Shown here piece by piece: positions 7,974 to 16,547 of a stretch of DNA of 64,000 nt. Below the pieces are notes generated by a model. That model was not told the DNA's origin. It did no database searches and was given only the letters and a program-made list of their open reading frames with translations. Position 1 is the stretch's first letter; each line of letters begins with the position of its first letter. This DNA comes from Rhizobium phaseoli (GTDB lineage Bacteria; Pseudomonadota; Alphaproteobacteria; Rhizobiales; Rhizobiaceae): contig NZ_WUFT01000010.1 of NCBI RefSeq assembly GCF_010668805.1, positions 62,001 through 126,000 on the forward strand, written 5' to 3'. The position numbers and the translations under genes were made by a program.

Positions 7974-8785
7974 GAACCTTGTCCTTGCATGGCCGCGCGG
8001 TGACGCCTGGCGGGAAGCAGGCTGAGCATGAAGAGGATCAGCGCCGCGACCACGATCGATGGGCCCGACGGCGTGTCGTAGGTGAGCGAGCCGAACAGCC
8101 CGCCGACGACGGCGGCCGCCCCGATCAGCGAGGCGAGCACCGCCATGATCTCCGGCGTCGCCGAAAAGCGTCGCGCCGCAGCCGCCGGAATGATCAGCAG
8201 GGAGGTGATCAGCATGATGCCGACGATCTTCATGGCGATGGCGATGACGACGGCCATCAGCAGCATGAAGAACAGCCGCGCCCGCTCAGGCCTAAGCCCC
8301 TCGGCCTCGGCAAGCTCGGCATTGACGGTCGCAGCCAGCAGCGGCCGCCAGAGCCAGGCCATTGCCACGAGCACGAAGAGCCCGCCGCCCCAGATCAGCA
8401 CGATGTCGGTCGTTGAGACGGCAAGGATATCGCCGAACAGGAAGGCGATGAGATCGATCCGCACCCAGCTCATGGAGGCGACCATGACAAGGCCGATTGC
8501 CAGTGTGGCATGCGAGAGGATGCCGAGCAGCGCATCGGCCGACAGCGCCTGTCGCTTCTGCAGGAAGAGCAGCAGCACCGACACGAGCGCGGCGACGGCA
8601 AAGACCGCCAGCGTCAGATTGAGTTCGAAGAGCAGCGACAGCGCGACGCCGAGCAACGCCGAATGAGCGATCGTATCGCCGAAATAGGCCATGCGCCGCC
8701 AGATGATGAAGCAGCCGAGCGGCCCCGTCGTCAGCGCCAGGCCGACGCCGGCAAGGATGGCGCGCACGAAGAAATCGTCAAGCAT
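7970..8785 (-). CDS. znuB: Zinc ABC transporter permease ZnuB
   Basis: A 271-residue ABC-3 family integral membrane protein with about eight or nine hydrophobic segments. Conserved pieces are GPLGCFIIWRRMAYFGDTIAHSALLGVAL near the start, the central MKIVGIMLITSLLIIPAAAA coupling region and FGSLTYDTPSGPSIVVAA near the end. It forms the membrane channel for Zn2+ with ZnuC as ATPase and ZnuA as periplasmic receptor. The start ATG at 8785 overlaps the 3' end of znuC by 8 bp. A much longer upstream in-frame extension runs through the His-rich znuC tail and is rejected as a start. Confidence 0.94.
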   Translation of the reverse strand: MLDDFFVRAILAGVGLALTTGPLGCFIIWRRMAYFGDTIAHSALLGVALSLLFELNLTLAVFAVAALVSVLLLFLQKRQALSADALLGILSHATLAIGLVMVASMSWVRIDLIAFLFGDILAVSTTDIVLIWGGGLFVLVAMAWLWRPLLAATVNAELAEAEGLRPERARLFFMLLMAVVIAIAMKIVGIMLITSLLIIPAAAARRFSATPEIMAVLASLIGAAAVVGGLFGSLTYDTPSGPSIVVAALILFMLSLLPARRHRAAMQGQGS

Positions 8786-9719
8786 GGCGGCCCTCCCCAC
8801 TGTGAGAATGGGCATGCGGGTGCTCATGTCCATGGCGATCGTCGTGATCCTGCGCATGGTCGTGGTCGTGCGCGTGATGTCCGTCAAGCTCATGGTCCCG
8901 TTCGGGACCATGAGCGGGGTGGCAGTGATCGGTGACCGTGCCGTCGGCATGTTGCACGCGCCCATCCGGCAGGTGCGTATGGTCGTGGTGATGGCTGTAG
9001 ACGGCAAGCGTCTGCGCCGCCCGGCTGCCGAACAGGCGCACATATTCCGGGCTGCGGCTGACTGCCTCCGGCGTGCCGCGGCAGCAGACATGGCCGTTAA
9101 GGCAGATGACCGTATCGGTCTCGGCCATGACGACGTGGAGATCGTGCGAGATCAGCAGGATGCCGCAGCCAGTCGCATTGCGGATCGACTTGATCAGGTC
9201 GTAGAGCGCGATCTCGCCTGAGAAATCAACCCCCTGCACCGGCTCGTCGAGCACCAGCAGATCGGGTTTGCGGGCAATCGCGCGGGCCATCAGCGCCCGC
9301 TGGAACTCGCCGCCGGAGAGATGCTGCACTTCGGCATCAAGCATGTGAGCAACGCCGGCGGATTCGAGCGCCGAAAGCATATCACGCTCCGGCAGCGGGC
9401 CGGTCAGCGTCATCAACCGGCGCACCGAAAGCGGCAGCGTCCAGTCGATCGAAAGCTTCTGCGGAACATAGCCCACTTTGAGGCCGGCCTTGCGCTCCAC
9501 CCTGCCTTCGTCAGGCTTTAGCACGCCGATCGCCGCCTTGGCGCTGGTCGACTTGCCGGAGCCGTTCGGCCCGATCAGCGTGACGATCTCGCCGCGCGAC
9601 ACGGAAAATTCGACGCCGCGCACCAGCCAGCGGCCATTGCGAAGAACGCCGACATTCTCAAGCGAAACCAGCGGTTCGGCCCTGATACCAGCCGGGGACT
9701 TTGCGGGAGAGAGCATCAA
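8778..9719 (-). CDS. znuC: Zinc ABC transporter ATP-binding protein ZnuC with a His-rich tail
   Basis: A 313-residue ABC ATPase. Walker A is GPNGSGKST, the signature is LSGGEFQRALMARA, Walker B is DLLVLDEPVQG and the H-loop is LLISHDLHVVM. After the normal ABC domain (about 240 residues) comes a tail of some 73 residues, 23 of them histidine (HDHTHLPDG, HHAHDHDH, HGHEHPHAHSH). The tail is cytoplasmic and could buffer zinc or sense it at the transporter. First gene of the operon; the promoter faces znuA with Zur-like boxes between. Usual ZnuC proteins are about 240-300 residues, so the tail is the notable feature. Confidence 0.95.
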   Translation of the reverse strand: MMLSPAKSPAGIRAEPLVSLENVGVLRNGRWLVRGVEFSVSRGEIVTLIGPNGSGKSTSAKAAIGVLKPDEGRVERKAGLKVGYVPQKLSIDWTLPLSVRRLMTLTGPLPERDMLSALESAGVAHMLDAEVQHLSGGEFQRALMARAIARKPDLLVLDEPVQGVDFSGEIALYDLIKSIRNATGCGILLISHDLHVVMAETDTVICLNGHVCCRGTPEAVSRSPEYVRLFGSRAAQTLAVYSHHHDHTHLPDGRVQHADGTVTDHCHPAHGPERDHELDGHHAHDHDHAQDHDDRHGHEHPHAHSHSGEGRHA

Positions 9720-9756
9720 TTTTTCCGAAAGTGCTGTTGCGTCCTGCTATCGCACA

Positions 9757-9771
9757 CGTTATAGCATAACG
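9757..9771. promoter_or_regulatory. Zur box 1 (znuC side)
   Basis: CGTTAT-AGC-ATAACG is a palindrome 38 bp upstream of the znuC start. It matches the form GTTATA-N-ATAAC known for alphaproteobacterial Zur sites. It lies in the divergent znuC/znuA promoter region. Confidence 0.75.
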
Positions 9772-9777
9772 CAATTG

Positions 9778-9794
9778 ATGTAATAACATAACAT
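9778..9794. promoter_or_regulatory. Zur box 2 (znuA side)
   Basis: ATGTAAT-AAC-ATAACAT lies 24 bp upstream of the chosen znuA start. Its two arms are identical to those of box 3 before the COG0523 GTPase gene; only the 3-bp spacer differs. Confidence 0.8.
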
Positions 9795-9818
9795 ATTGAA
9801 TTCAAGCGGAGCATGCCG

Positions 9819-10829
9819 ATGAAACGCGCCTTGAGGTCTGCCCTCCAAATGCTGGCCCTTAGAATGCCGGTTCTTGTAATCCCGGCTTTGGCAATCCCCG
9901 CTTTGTTGTTTGCCGGCACGATGCGTGCGGCCGATGCGCCTGTCGTCGTCACCTCGATCAAGCCGATCCATTCGCTGGTTGCGGCGATCATGCAGGGTGT
10001 GGGCGAGCCGGAACTGATCGTCGACGGCGCCGCCTCGCCGCACACCTACAATCTGAAGCCCTCGAATGCGCGGGCCTTGCAGGAAGCCAAGGTGATTTTC
10101 TGGGTCGGTCCCGGCCTCGAGGCTTTCCTCGAAAAACCGCTGCAGGCTCTGGGTTCGGATGCCAGCTTCGCAGAACTCGACGACGCGCCTGGTCTCGTGA
10201 AGCTGCCGTTTCGCGAGGGCGGCGCATTCGAGCCGCATGACGACGGCGATGAACATATTGGGGCCGAAGCCGCGCACGGCGCCGAAGCCGACCATGATCA
10301 CGACCACGGCGCCTTCGACACCCATCTCTGGCTCGATCCGATGAACGCCAAGGCGATGGCCGCCATGATCACCACGACGCTGGTCGCCGCCGATCCCGCC
10401 AATGCGCTGACCTATCAGGCCAATGCCAAGGCGCTGGACGACCGGCTGACGGCGCTGGACAAGGAGATCGCCGCCGCCGTCGCCCCCGTCAAGGACAAGC
10501 CCTTCATCGTCTTCCACGACGCCTATCAGTATTTCGAGCACCGCTACGGCATCCGCGTCGCCGGCTCGATCACCGTCAGCCCGGAAACCATCCCCGGTGC
10601 CGAGCGCGTCTCGGAAATCCACCGCAAGGTCGGCGAACTCGGGGCTACCTGTGTTTTTGCCGAACCCCAGTTCGAGCCGCGGCTCGTCGATGTCGTCATC
10701 GAGGGCACGCGCGCCAGGTCAGGCGTGCTCGACCCGGAAGCCGCCACGCTGAAGGCCGGCCCCGACCTCTACTTCACCCTCATGCGCGGCATTGCCGAGA
10801 GCATGAAGGATTGTCTCTCCAACGCATGA
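9819..10829 (+). CDS. znuA: Periplasmic zinc-binding protein ZnuA
   Basis: A 336-residue cluster-9 (ZnuA/TroA) solute-binding protein with a signal peptide ending near TMRAADA. The three expected zinc histidines are visible: [10 protein letters not shown], the conserved [12 protein letters not shown] and [13 protein letters not shown]. The mobile acidic/His loop ([11 protein letters not shown] and [10 protein letters not shown]) precedes [14 protein letters not shown]. It delivers Zn2+ to ZnuBC. ATG 9819 is preferred over 9813 because GGAG at 9808-9811 is then correctly spaced. A terminator hairpin follows at 10884. Transcription is divergent from znuCB-zur and probably repressed by Zur. Confidence 0.95.
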   Translation: MKRALRSALQMLALRMPVLVIPALAIPALLFAGTMRAADAPVVVTSIKPIHSLVAAIMQGVGEPELIVDGAASPHTYNLKPSNARALQEAKVIFWVGPGLEAFLEKPLQALGSDASFAELDDAPGLVKLPFREGGAFEPHDDGDEHIGAEAAHGAEADHDHDHGAFDTHLWLDPMNAKAMAAMITTTLVAADPANALTYQANAKALDDRLTALDKEIAAAVAPVKDKPFIVFHDAYQYFEHRYGIRVAGSITVSPETIPGAERVSEIHRKVGELGATCVFAEPQFEPRLVDVVIEGTRARSGVLDPEAATLKAGPDLYFTLMRGIAESMKDCLSNA

Positions 10830-10883
10830 CCTTCATGCGGCGCTCTGCACGTCCTCGCGGACGCGCGGGGAGAGATGAGGCGG

Positions 10884-10917
10884 AAAAAGGCGGCGACACC
10901 CCCGTTCCGCCTTTTTT
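10884..10917 (+). terminator. Rho-independent terminator after znuA
   Basis: The stem AAAAAGGCGG pairs with CCGCCTTTTTT around a 13-nt loop and ends in the T run. It separates znuA from the GTPase gene, which has its own Zur-box promoter. Confidence 0.8.
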
Positions 10918-10928
10918 CGGCAACACTT

Positions 10929-10945
10929 ATGTAATGATATAACAT
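10929..10945. promoter_or_regulatory. Zur box 3 (COG0523 GTPase promoter)
   Basis: ATGTAAT-GAT-ATAACAT is 15/17 identical to Zur box 2 and ends 16 bp before the GTPase start. It points to zinc-starvation induction of the GTPase and the peptide gene behind it. Confidence 0.8.
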
Positions 10946-10961
10946 TAATAAAGGTGACGTG

Positions 10962-12182
10962 ATGAATATCAGACAGAAAGACAACAGACTTCCGGTCACG
11001 GTGCTTTCAGGCTTTCTCGGCGCCGGCAAGACGACGCTACTCAACCATGTGCTCGCCAATCGCGAGGGGCTGCGTGTCGCCGTCATCGTCAACGACATGA
11101 GCGAGGTGAATATCGACGCCGCCCTCGTGCGCGGTGGCGGCGCCAATCTCTCTCGCACCGAGGAGCAACTGGTCGAGATGACCAATGGCTGCATCTGCTG
11201 CACGTTGCGCGACGACCTGCTGAAGGAAGTGCGCCAGCTCGCTGATCAGGGCCGCTTCGATTATCTGCTGATCGAATCGACGGGCATCGCAGAGCCCCTA
11301 CCCGTCGCCACCACCTTCGAGTTTCGCGACGAGAACGGCCAAAGCCTTTCCGACCTCGCAAGGCTGGACACGATGGTGACCGTCGTCGATGCCGCCAATC
11401 TGCTCGCCGACTATGCCTCGGCCGATTTCCTCGCCGACCGCGGCGAAACGGCAGGCGATGGCGATACCAGAACCATCGTCGACCTGCTGGTCGAGCAGAT
11501 CGAATTCGCCGATGTCGTGGTACTGAACAAGATCGGCACGGCGAGCGAGACGGAACGCGACGCCGCGCGGAAAATCATCACTGGTCTCAACCCGGATGCG
11601 AAGCTGATCGAGGCGGATTTCGGCAAGGTGGCGCTGAAGGAGATGCTCGGCACCGGTCGCTTCGATATCGACAAGGCCGAGACCCACCCGCTCTGGTACA
11701 AGGAACTGCACGGCTTCAAGGACCATGTGCCGGAGACCGAGGAATACGGCATCCGCTCCTTCGTTTATCGCGAGAAGCGTCCCTTCCATCCGGCAAAATT
11801 GCAGGCCTTTCTCGACAGGACATGGCCGGGCGTGGTGCGCGCCAAAGGCTTCTTCTGGTTGGCGACGCGCCCGCATCACGTCGGCGAAATCAGCCAGGCG
11901 GGCGCGATCGTCCGCACCGGCAAGATGGGTCTGTGGTGGGCAGCGGTGCCGCGCGAACAATGGCCGGACGAGCCGGGCTTCCTCAGCGCCATCAGCCCCT
12001 ATCTCGACCCCGTCTGGGGCGACCGTCGCCAGGAGATCGTCTTCATCGGCGCCGACCCGATGGAAGAGACCTGGATCAGAGGAGAGCTCGACGCCTGTCT
12101 CGTCGAAACCGCAGTCTTCGCGCCCGAGCATTGGCGCAACCTGCCCGACCCCTTCGCCAGCTGGAACCGGCAGGCGGCATGA
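10962..12182 (+). CDS. COG0523 (CobW/ZigA-like) zinc metallochaperone GTPase
   Basis: A 406-residue G3E-family GTPase. Walker A is [14 protein letters not shown], the metal motif is [12 protein letters not shown] (CxCC), Walker B is [14 protein letters not shown] and the guanine motif is VVLNKIG. The C-terminal CobW_C domain spans about residues 270-400. COG0523 proteins under Zur control, such as ZigA and ZagA, deliver zinc to client enzymes when zinc is short; that role is inferred from family and the Zur box. ATG 10962 follows AAAGG; a GTG three bases earlier is less likely. The stop overlaps the next ATG (ATGA). Confidence 0.92.
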   Translation: MNIRQKDNRLPVTVLSGFLGAGKTTLLNHVLANREGLRVAVIVNDMSEVNIDAALVRGGGANLSRTEEQLVEMTNGCICCTLRDDLLKEVRQLADQGRFDYLLIESTGIAEPLPVATTFEFRDENGQSLSDLARLDTMVTVVDAANLLADYASADFLADRGETAGDGDTRTIVDLLVEQIEFADVVVLNKIGTASETERDAARKIITGLNPDAKLIEADFGKVALKEMLGTGRFDIDKAETHPLWYKELHGFKDHVPETEEYGIRSFVYREKRPFHPAKLQAFLDRTWPGVVRAKGFFWLATRPHHVGEISQAGAIVRTGKMGLWWAAVPREQWPDEPGFLSAISPYLDPVWGDRRQEIVFIGADPMEETWIRGELDACLVETAVFAPEHWRNLPDPFASWNRQAA

Positions 12183-12355
12183 AGGCGACGGCAATCAAAC
12201 GCTACCGTTGCATCTGCGAGGAATGTGATCCGTTGCCGCCGATCGAGGGGCTTCATCCGTCGACCCATGAGGGGGATGTGAAGGTTGATCGAACACCAGG
12301 GGGATTGTTTCGTATTATTGCCAAGCGGGTGACGGCGGCACGGCGGCAGAATTAG
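12179..12355 (+). CDS. 58-residue CxCxxC peptide translationally coupled to the COG0523 GTPase
   Basis: The ATG overlaps the GTPase stop as ATGA, and the frame stays open for 58 codons to TAG. The peptide is basic, with an N-terminal [11 protein letters not shown] (C-x-C-x2-C) and a His a few positions later (LHPSTHEGD), which together could hold one zinc. The C-terminus is a basic helix. I do not recognise a family. Its position in the Zur-controlled unit suggests a zinc client or partner of the GTPase, which is inference. A chance open frame cannot be excluded at this length. Confidence 0.45.
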   Translation: MKATAIKRYRCICEECDPLPPIEGLHPSTHEGDVKVDRTPGGLFRIIAKRVTAARRQN

Positions 12356-12361
12356 GCGCGG

Positions 12362-12475
12362 GCCGTGCCCAATCTCCCTCATCCCTTCGGGCTTGACCCG
12401 AGGAAGGAATGAGGTGGTGGGGAGAACAACGACGCTCATCGATAGGGTGTCCATTTTCCACCACCCCCTCCCGGA
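12362..12475. repeat. Intergenic palindromic repeat
   Basis: The module CCAATCTCCCTCATCCCTTCGG, followed by a partial inverse AGGAATGAGGTGGTGGGGAG, forms an imperfect palindrome of the type scattered between genes in this window. No open frame with support lies here. Confidence 0.5.
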
Positions 12476-12482
12476 ATCGGAA

Positions 12483-12503
12483 AGGGCGGCTAAAGCCGCC
12501 CTC
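12483..12503 (-). terminator. Hairpin terminator of the RcnB-like gene
   Basis: On the minus strand GGGCGGC-TTTA-GCCGCCC followed by TTTCC forms a strong stem 15 bp after the stop of the gene at 12518. Confidence 0.65.
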
Positions 12504-12517
12504 CTCATATCCACCCA

Positions 12518-12844
12518 TCAACGACCGGCAATAATGCTGGAGATCACACCGCTGGTGACGCCGATCAGCAGGTAGTCGTTGTCGGCCCGGACCCAGCGAT
12601 AGCCGCGCGGCGGCGGCGCCAGCCGGTAGCGGCGGTAGTCATTGACGTCGTGAAACCGGCGCCTCTCGCTGGCATTGACGCGGTATCCCTTCTTCCAATG
12701 CGGCCGGAGGACCGTTTTCTCGACGATCACCCTCTTCTGCACGACGACAGGCGGACGGCGATAATCATCCGCGCTGGCCTGGGAGACAACCATCGGGGAG
12801 AGAAGGAAGGAAGCGGAAAGAAGAGCTGCAAAAACCTTTTTCAT
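12518..12844 (-). CDS. RcnB-family-like small periplasmic protein
   Basis: A 108-residue exported protein with signal peptide MKKVFAALLSASFLLSPMVV and cleavage near SQASA. The mature part is rich in Arg/Tyr/Pro with the pattern RYRLAPPPRGYRWVRADNDYLLIGVTSG. This is the core of the RcnB/DUF1236-like family, named for an E. coli protein that modulates Ni/Co homeostasis; many rhizobial members have no known metal link. ATG 12844 is supported by AAAGGAAC upstream. It is monocistronic with a terminator. A metal role beside the zinc genes is possible but not shown. Confidence 0.75.
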   Translation of the reverse strand: MKKVFAALLSASFLLSPMVVSQASADDYRRPPVVVQKRVIVEKTVLRPHWKKGYRVNASERRRFHDVNDYRRYRLAPPPRGYRWVRADNDYLLIGVTSGVISSIIAGR

Positions 12845-13164
12845 GTGGCGTTCCTTTGTGTTGGGCACGGGAGAAAACTAGGCCCGAAAAGATGAACCGA
12901 AACTGAAATTTAAATTAAACTTTCGTAATGGAATCCGATGACTGAGGCATAAATCTTATATTTCAGATGAGGCTTATACAGCTTCGCAAACAACGGTTTT
13001 GCCCGAGACGGCGATTGGCGGGCCGTTGCGAAGATCAGATTCGATTTTCGGAAGGATTGGGCGCAGATTCAATTCATGGAGCGCCCTTCGCCCGTCCGAT
13101 CCAGCGCTTGGCGCTGTCGGATCGTCGCGCGGGATTGCTCGATAAACAGATGATGGAGGAAACC
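12845..13164. other. Intergenic region with a degenerate repeat (family B)
   Basis: Positions 13030-13120 hold pieces of repeat family B (ATTCGATTTTCGGAAGGATTG, GGGCGCAGATTCAATTCATGGAGCGCCC, then a GATCC...GGATCGT inverted segment), also seen at 19288 and 60076. The first 180 bp are AT-rich and should contain the RcnB-like promoter. No gene is seen. Confidence 0.5.
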
Positions 13165-13548
13165 ATGCCCGGCATCAGCATGCGCTACATCGTCGACGAC
13201 GTCGACGCCGCCCTGGAATTCTACACGAAACATCTTGGCTTCTCGATTGCGCTTCACCCCGCGCCGACCTTCGCCATCCTGACCAGGGACGGGTTTCGTC
13301 TGCTCGTCAGCGGTATGACGGGACCGGGCGGCGGAGCCCAGGCAATGCCGGACGGACGGAAGCCGGAGCCCGGCGGGTGGAATCGCATCCAGATCGAAGT
13401 GGCGGACCTGGAGGCGGAAGTCGCCGCGCTGCGCCTGGCAGGCGCGCGTTTTCGCAACGAGATCGTGCAGGGCATAGGCGGCAAGCAGATCCTGCTCGAA
13501 GACCCGGCAGGAAACCCGGTCGAACTCTTCGAAGCGCCGAAGAGATGA
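13165..13548 (+). CDS. VOC-superfamily (glyoxalase/bleomycin-resistance fold) protein
   Basis: A 127-residue single VOC module. It begins MPGISMRYIVDDVDAALEFYTKHLGF and ends with the typical ILLEDPAGNPVELFE, whose final Glu is one of the metal ligands; the body is beta-alpha-beta-beta-beta. Members include glyoxalases, dioxygenases and antibiotic-binding proteins; the substrate is not readable. ATG 13165 is set by GGAGGA six bases upstream. It is monocistronic and unrelated to the CorC gene downstream, from which 180 bp separate it. Confidence 0.85.
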   Translation: MPGISMRYIVDDVDAALEFYTKHLGFSIALHPAPTFAILTRDGFRLLVSGMTGPGGGAQAMPDGRKPEPGGWNRIQIEVADLEAEVAALRLAGARFRNEIVQGIGGKQILLEDPAGNPVELFEAPKR

Positions 13549-13731
13549 ACGCCACGGCAGCGATCATTCGGTCGGCTGCGCACTCTTGCGCGCCGCATCG
13601 GGCAACTGCGCAGATCATCTGACGCGGTGGGCCAGCAGCGGCATCATCACTGCAAGAATGGCGGCTGCGCCTTGCTACCTGTGTGCCAGCGTGTAGTTTC
13701 GGGCTAGCATCATTTCAGAGGTAGGGAAAAC

Positions 13732-15063
13732 ATGTCCGAATCCGCGGGCGGGCTCTTCGACTTTGTCGGGATACTAGCCGTGCTACTTCTCGTGGCTGCC
13801 AACGGCTTCTTCGTCGCCGCCGAATTCGCCCTGGTCTCGGTGAGGCGCAGCCGCGTCACCGAACTTGCCGCGGCAGGCCGCATGAATGCCTCGGCGCTTC
13901 AGCGCGCCGTCGACAATCTCGACGCCAACCTCGCCGCCACCCAGCTCGGCATCACCATCTCGTCGCTGGCGCTGGGCTGGGTTGGCGAACCGGCGCTTGC
14001 CCACCTGATCGAACCTCTGCTGTCCTGGCTGCCCGGACAGTGGGCGACAACAGGCGCGCATACCGTCGCCATCGTCATTGCCTTCGTCATCATCACAGCA
14101 CTTCACATCGTGCTCGGCGAGCTCGCGCCGAAAAGCTTGGCGCTTCAGCGAAGCGAGGCGACCTCGCTTGCCGTGGTGCGTCCGCTCGGGATTTTCCTGT
14201 TGCTGTTCAAGCCGGCGATCTCTGTCCTGAACGGCATGGGTAACCTGGTGCTGCGAGGTGTGGGGCTTCGCGCCGGAACCGGCGAATCGTCGTTCCATTC
14301 GCCGCAGGAGCTCAAGCTGCTCGTCGCCGAAAGCCAGGAGGCCGGCCTTCTCAACCAGGTGCAGCAGCAGCTCGTCGAGCGAGTCTTCAACATCGGCGAC
14401 AGGCCGATCTCGGACATCATGACCCCGCGTCTCGATATCGAATGGTTCGACGCCGATGACAGCGAGGCGGAGATCCTGAAAACGATCCGCGAATGCAGTC
14501 ACGAACAATTGCTGGTCGCCCGCGGCTCGATCGACGAACCGATCGGCATGGTGTTGAAGAAGGACCTTCTCGACCAGGTTCTCGACGGTGGCAAGGTCCG
14601 GCCGATGGCGGTGATCAAGCAACCGCTGGTGCTGCACGAGGGCACCTCGGTCGTGCGTGTGCTCGACAGTTTCAAGGCCTCACCAGTCCGGCTCGCCATC
14701 GTCATCGACGAATATGGCAGCCTCGAAGGGATCGTCACCCAGACCGATCTGCTCGAGGCCATCGCCGGCGACCTGCCCGGATCCAACGAGGAGCCCGACA
14801 TCGTCGTGCGGGAAGACGGATCGCTGTTGATCGATGCAATGATGCCGGCCTTCGACGCCTTCGAACGGCTGGGCCTGCGCGATCGCCCGGATGCCGATTT
14901 CCATACGCTTGCGGGCTTCGCGCTGCACCAGCTCCAGCATATCCCTGAAGCCGGCGAAACCTTCGTTTTCGACAGTTGGCGTTTCGAAGTGCTCGATATG
15001 GATGGCATGCGCATCGACAAGATGCTGGCGACGCGCATCCCCGCGGACGGGGCGGAAGGCTGA
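13732..15063 (+). CDS. CorC/HlyC-family membrane protein (CNNM-CBS-CorC domains)
   Basis: A 443-residue protein with the DUF21/CNNM transmembrane domain (about residues 10-200, four hydrophobic segments including ILAVLLLVAANGFFVAAEFALV and ALHIVLGELAPKSLAL). Two CBS motifs follow (about 215-340, with DIMTPRLDIEWF and LAIVIDEYGSLEGIVTQTDLLEAI), then a C-terminal CorC_HlyC domain (about 355-435). This is the layout of YfjD/YhdP-type Mg2+ or Co2+ efflux-related proteins; despite the HlyC name, no hemolysin function is implied. The start matches an upstream GAGGTAGGG site. It stands alone and is convergent with chrA. Confidence 0.92.
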   Translation: MSESAGGLFDFVGILAVLLLVAANGFFVAAEFALVSVRRSRVTELAAAGRMNASALQRAVDNLDANLAATQLGITISSLALGWVGEPALAHLIEPLLSWLPGQWATTGAHTVAIVIAFVIITALHIVLGELAPKSLALQRSEATSLAVVRPLGIFLLLFKPAISVLNGMGNLVLRGVGLRAGTGESSFHSPQELKLLVAESQEAGLLNQVQQQLVERVFNIGDRPISDIMTPRLDIEWFDADDSEAEILKTIRECSHEQLLVARGSIDEPIGMVLKKDLLDQVLDGGKVRPMAVIKQPLVLHEGTSVVRVLDSFKASPVRLAIVIDEYGSLEGIVTQTDLLEAIAGDLPGSNEEPDIVVREDGSLLIDAMMPAFDAFERLGLRDRPDADFHTLAGFALHQLQHIPEAGETFVFDSWRFEVLDMDGMRIDKMLATRIPADGAEG

Positions 15064-15124
15064 TGCCTGTCGCCCGGAAGTATGCAGCGGTTCCGGGACA
15101 ACGACATGCACAAAATTAGGAGCT

Positions 15125-16546
15125 TTAGCTGACAGCCAGCGTCCAGAGCATTCCCGATATCGCACAGGCAAGCAACGTCGTGATGACCGAGGTCCTGAAC
15201 CGGAAGATCGCGATGGCGGCGGCGGCAGACAGCGCCATTGCCGCCGGCACGGCCGATTGCAGCACGGGGATATCGAGCCGCAGGCCGCCAAGGCGGACGG
15301 TGGTGACCTCGGCAAAAAGCGTGTGCAGGCCAAACCAGATGGCGAGGTTGAGAATGACCCCGACCACCGCCGCCGTGATCGCCGACATAGCGCCGGCAAG
15401 CGCCACATTGCCGCGCAGTTTTTCAATGAACGGCGCGCCGAGGAAGATCCAGAGGAAACAGGGCACGAAGGTAACCCACGTCGTCAGGATTGCCGCAAGC
15501 GTGGCGGCGAGCATCGGATCGAGCGATCCGGGATTGCGGTAGGCGCCCATGAAGCCAACGAACTGAAGCACCATGATCAGCGGCCCCGGCGTCGTCTCGG
15601 CCATCCCCAGGCCATCCAGCATCTCGCCGGGTTTCAGCCAGCCGAAACGCTGCACGGCTTCCTGCGCGACATAGGCGAGCGCGGCATAGGCACCACCGAA
15701 GGTAACGACCGCCATCTTGCTGAAGAACAGACCGATCTCGGTGAAGACGTCGTGTGCCCCGAACGCTGCATAGAGGGCGGCGACAGGTACGAGCCAGAGA
15801 GCGAGCAGAGCTGCCGACATACGCAGCGACCAAGCGAGATTGGGGCGCGCATGATCAGGTATGCCGTCCCCGAGCGCAGACTCGGCATCCGAAAGCACCG
15901 AACCGCTCCCAGCCTTGTGGCCGCCCCCCGGCCTGAAGGCGGCAAGCCCGAACCTGCCGCCGATGAAGCCGGTCATGGCGGCGGCGAGCACGATCAGCGG
16001 GAACGGCACGTGCAAGAAGAAGATGGCGACGAAGGCCACGGCCGCAATCAGGAGCATGAAGTTGTTTCTGAGGGCTCGGCCGCCGATGCGGATGACGGCC
16101 TGCACGACCACGGCAAGCACCGCCGCCTTCAGCCCGAAAAACACGCCGGCGACGATGCCGACGCTGCCATAAGCCGCGTAGATATAGCTGAGGCAAAGGA
16201 TCGACAGGAATCCCGGCAGCACGAACAGCAGGCCGGCGACGAGACCACCGAGCGTGCGGTGCATCAGCCAGCCGATATAGACGGCGAGTTGCTGCGCCTC
16301 GGGGCCGGGAAGCAGCATGCAATAATTCAGCGCATGCAGAAAACGATGCTCGCCGATCCATCGCTTCTCATCGACGATGATCCGGTGCATGACGGCGATC
16401 TGGCCGGCCGGACCACCGAAGCTCAAGGCGGCGACGCGCAGCCACACCTTGAAGGCTTCGCCGAAGGAGACGCCGTGGTGATGCCCCTCTCCCGCATTTC
16501 TCTCCACCGTTTGGCCGGTAGGGCTATTGTCTGTCATCTCGGCCAT
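15125..16546 (-). CDS. chrA: Chromate efflux transporter ChrA
   Basis: A 473-residue bidomain CHR-family permease. Both halves carry the family signature: FGGPAGQIAVMHR with ARGLLPGPEA-like LLPGPEAQQLAVYIGW in the first, and FGGAYAALAYVAQE with AETTPGPLIMVLQFVGF in the second. About twelve hydrophobic segments are visible. ChrA proteins export chromate, and some homologues move sulfate or other oxyanions. ATG 16546 starts 1 bp after the chrB-like stop (TGA-G-ATG), so translation is coupled. The pair forms a chromate-resistance operon; there is no metal-dependent promoter to read. Confidence 0.92.
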   Translation of the reverse strand: MAEMTDNSPTGQTVERNAGEGHHHGVSFGEAFKVWLRVAALSFGGPAGQIAVMHRIIVDEKRWIGEHRFLHALNYCMLLPGPEAQQLAVYIGWLMHRTLGGLVAGLLFVLPGFLSILCLSYIYAAYGSVGIVAGVFFGLKAAVLAVVVQAVIRIGGRALRNNFMLLIAAVAFVAIFFLHVPFPLIVLAAAMTGFIGGRFGLAAFRPGGGHKAGSGSVLSDAESALGDGIPDHARPNLAWSLRMSAALLALWLVPVAALYAAFGAHDVFTEIGLFFSKMAVVTFGGAYAALAYVAQEAVQRFGWLKPGEMLDGLGMAETTPGPLIMVLQFVGFMGAYRNPGSLDPMLAATLAAILTTWVTFVPCFLWIFLGAPFIEKLRGNVALAGAMSAITAAVVGVILNLAIWFGLHTLFAEVTTVRLGGLRLDIPVLQSAVPAAMALSAAAAIAIFRFRTSVITTLLACAISGMLWTLAVS

Positions 16547-16547
16547 C

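Noticed and set aside
8786..9091. Longer N-terminus for znuB
   Set aside because: The extension reads the His-rich end of znuC in another frame; family alignment starts at MLDDFF (8785).
9759..10622. Long open frame antisense to znuA
   Set aside because: Shadow of high-GC codon use; znuA is unambiguous on the plus strand.
12967..13164. N-terminal extension of the VOC protein
   Set aside because: It runs through a repeat, and the GGAGGA site favours ATG 13165.
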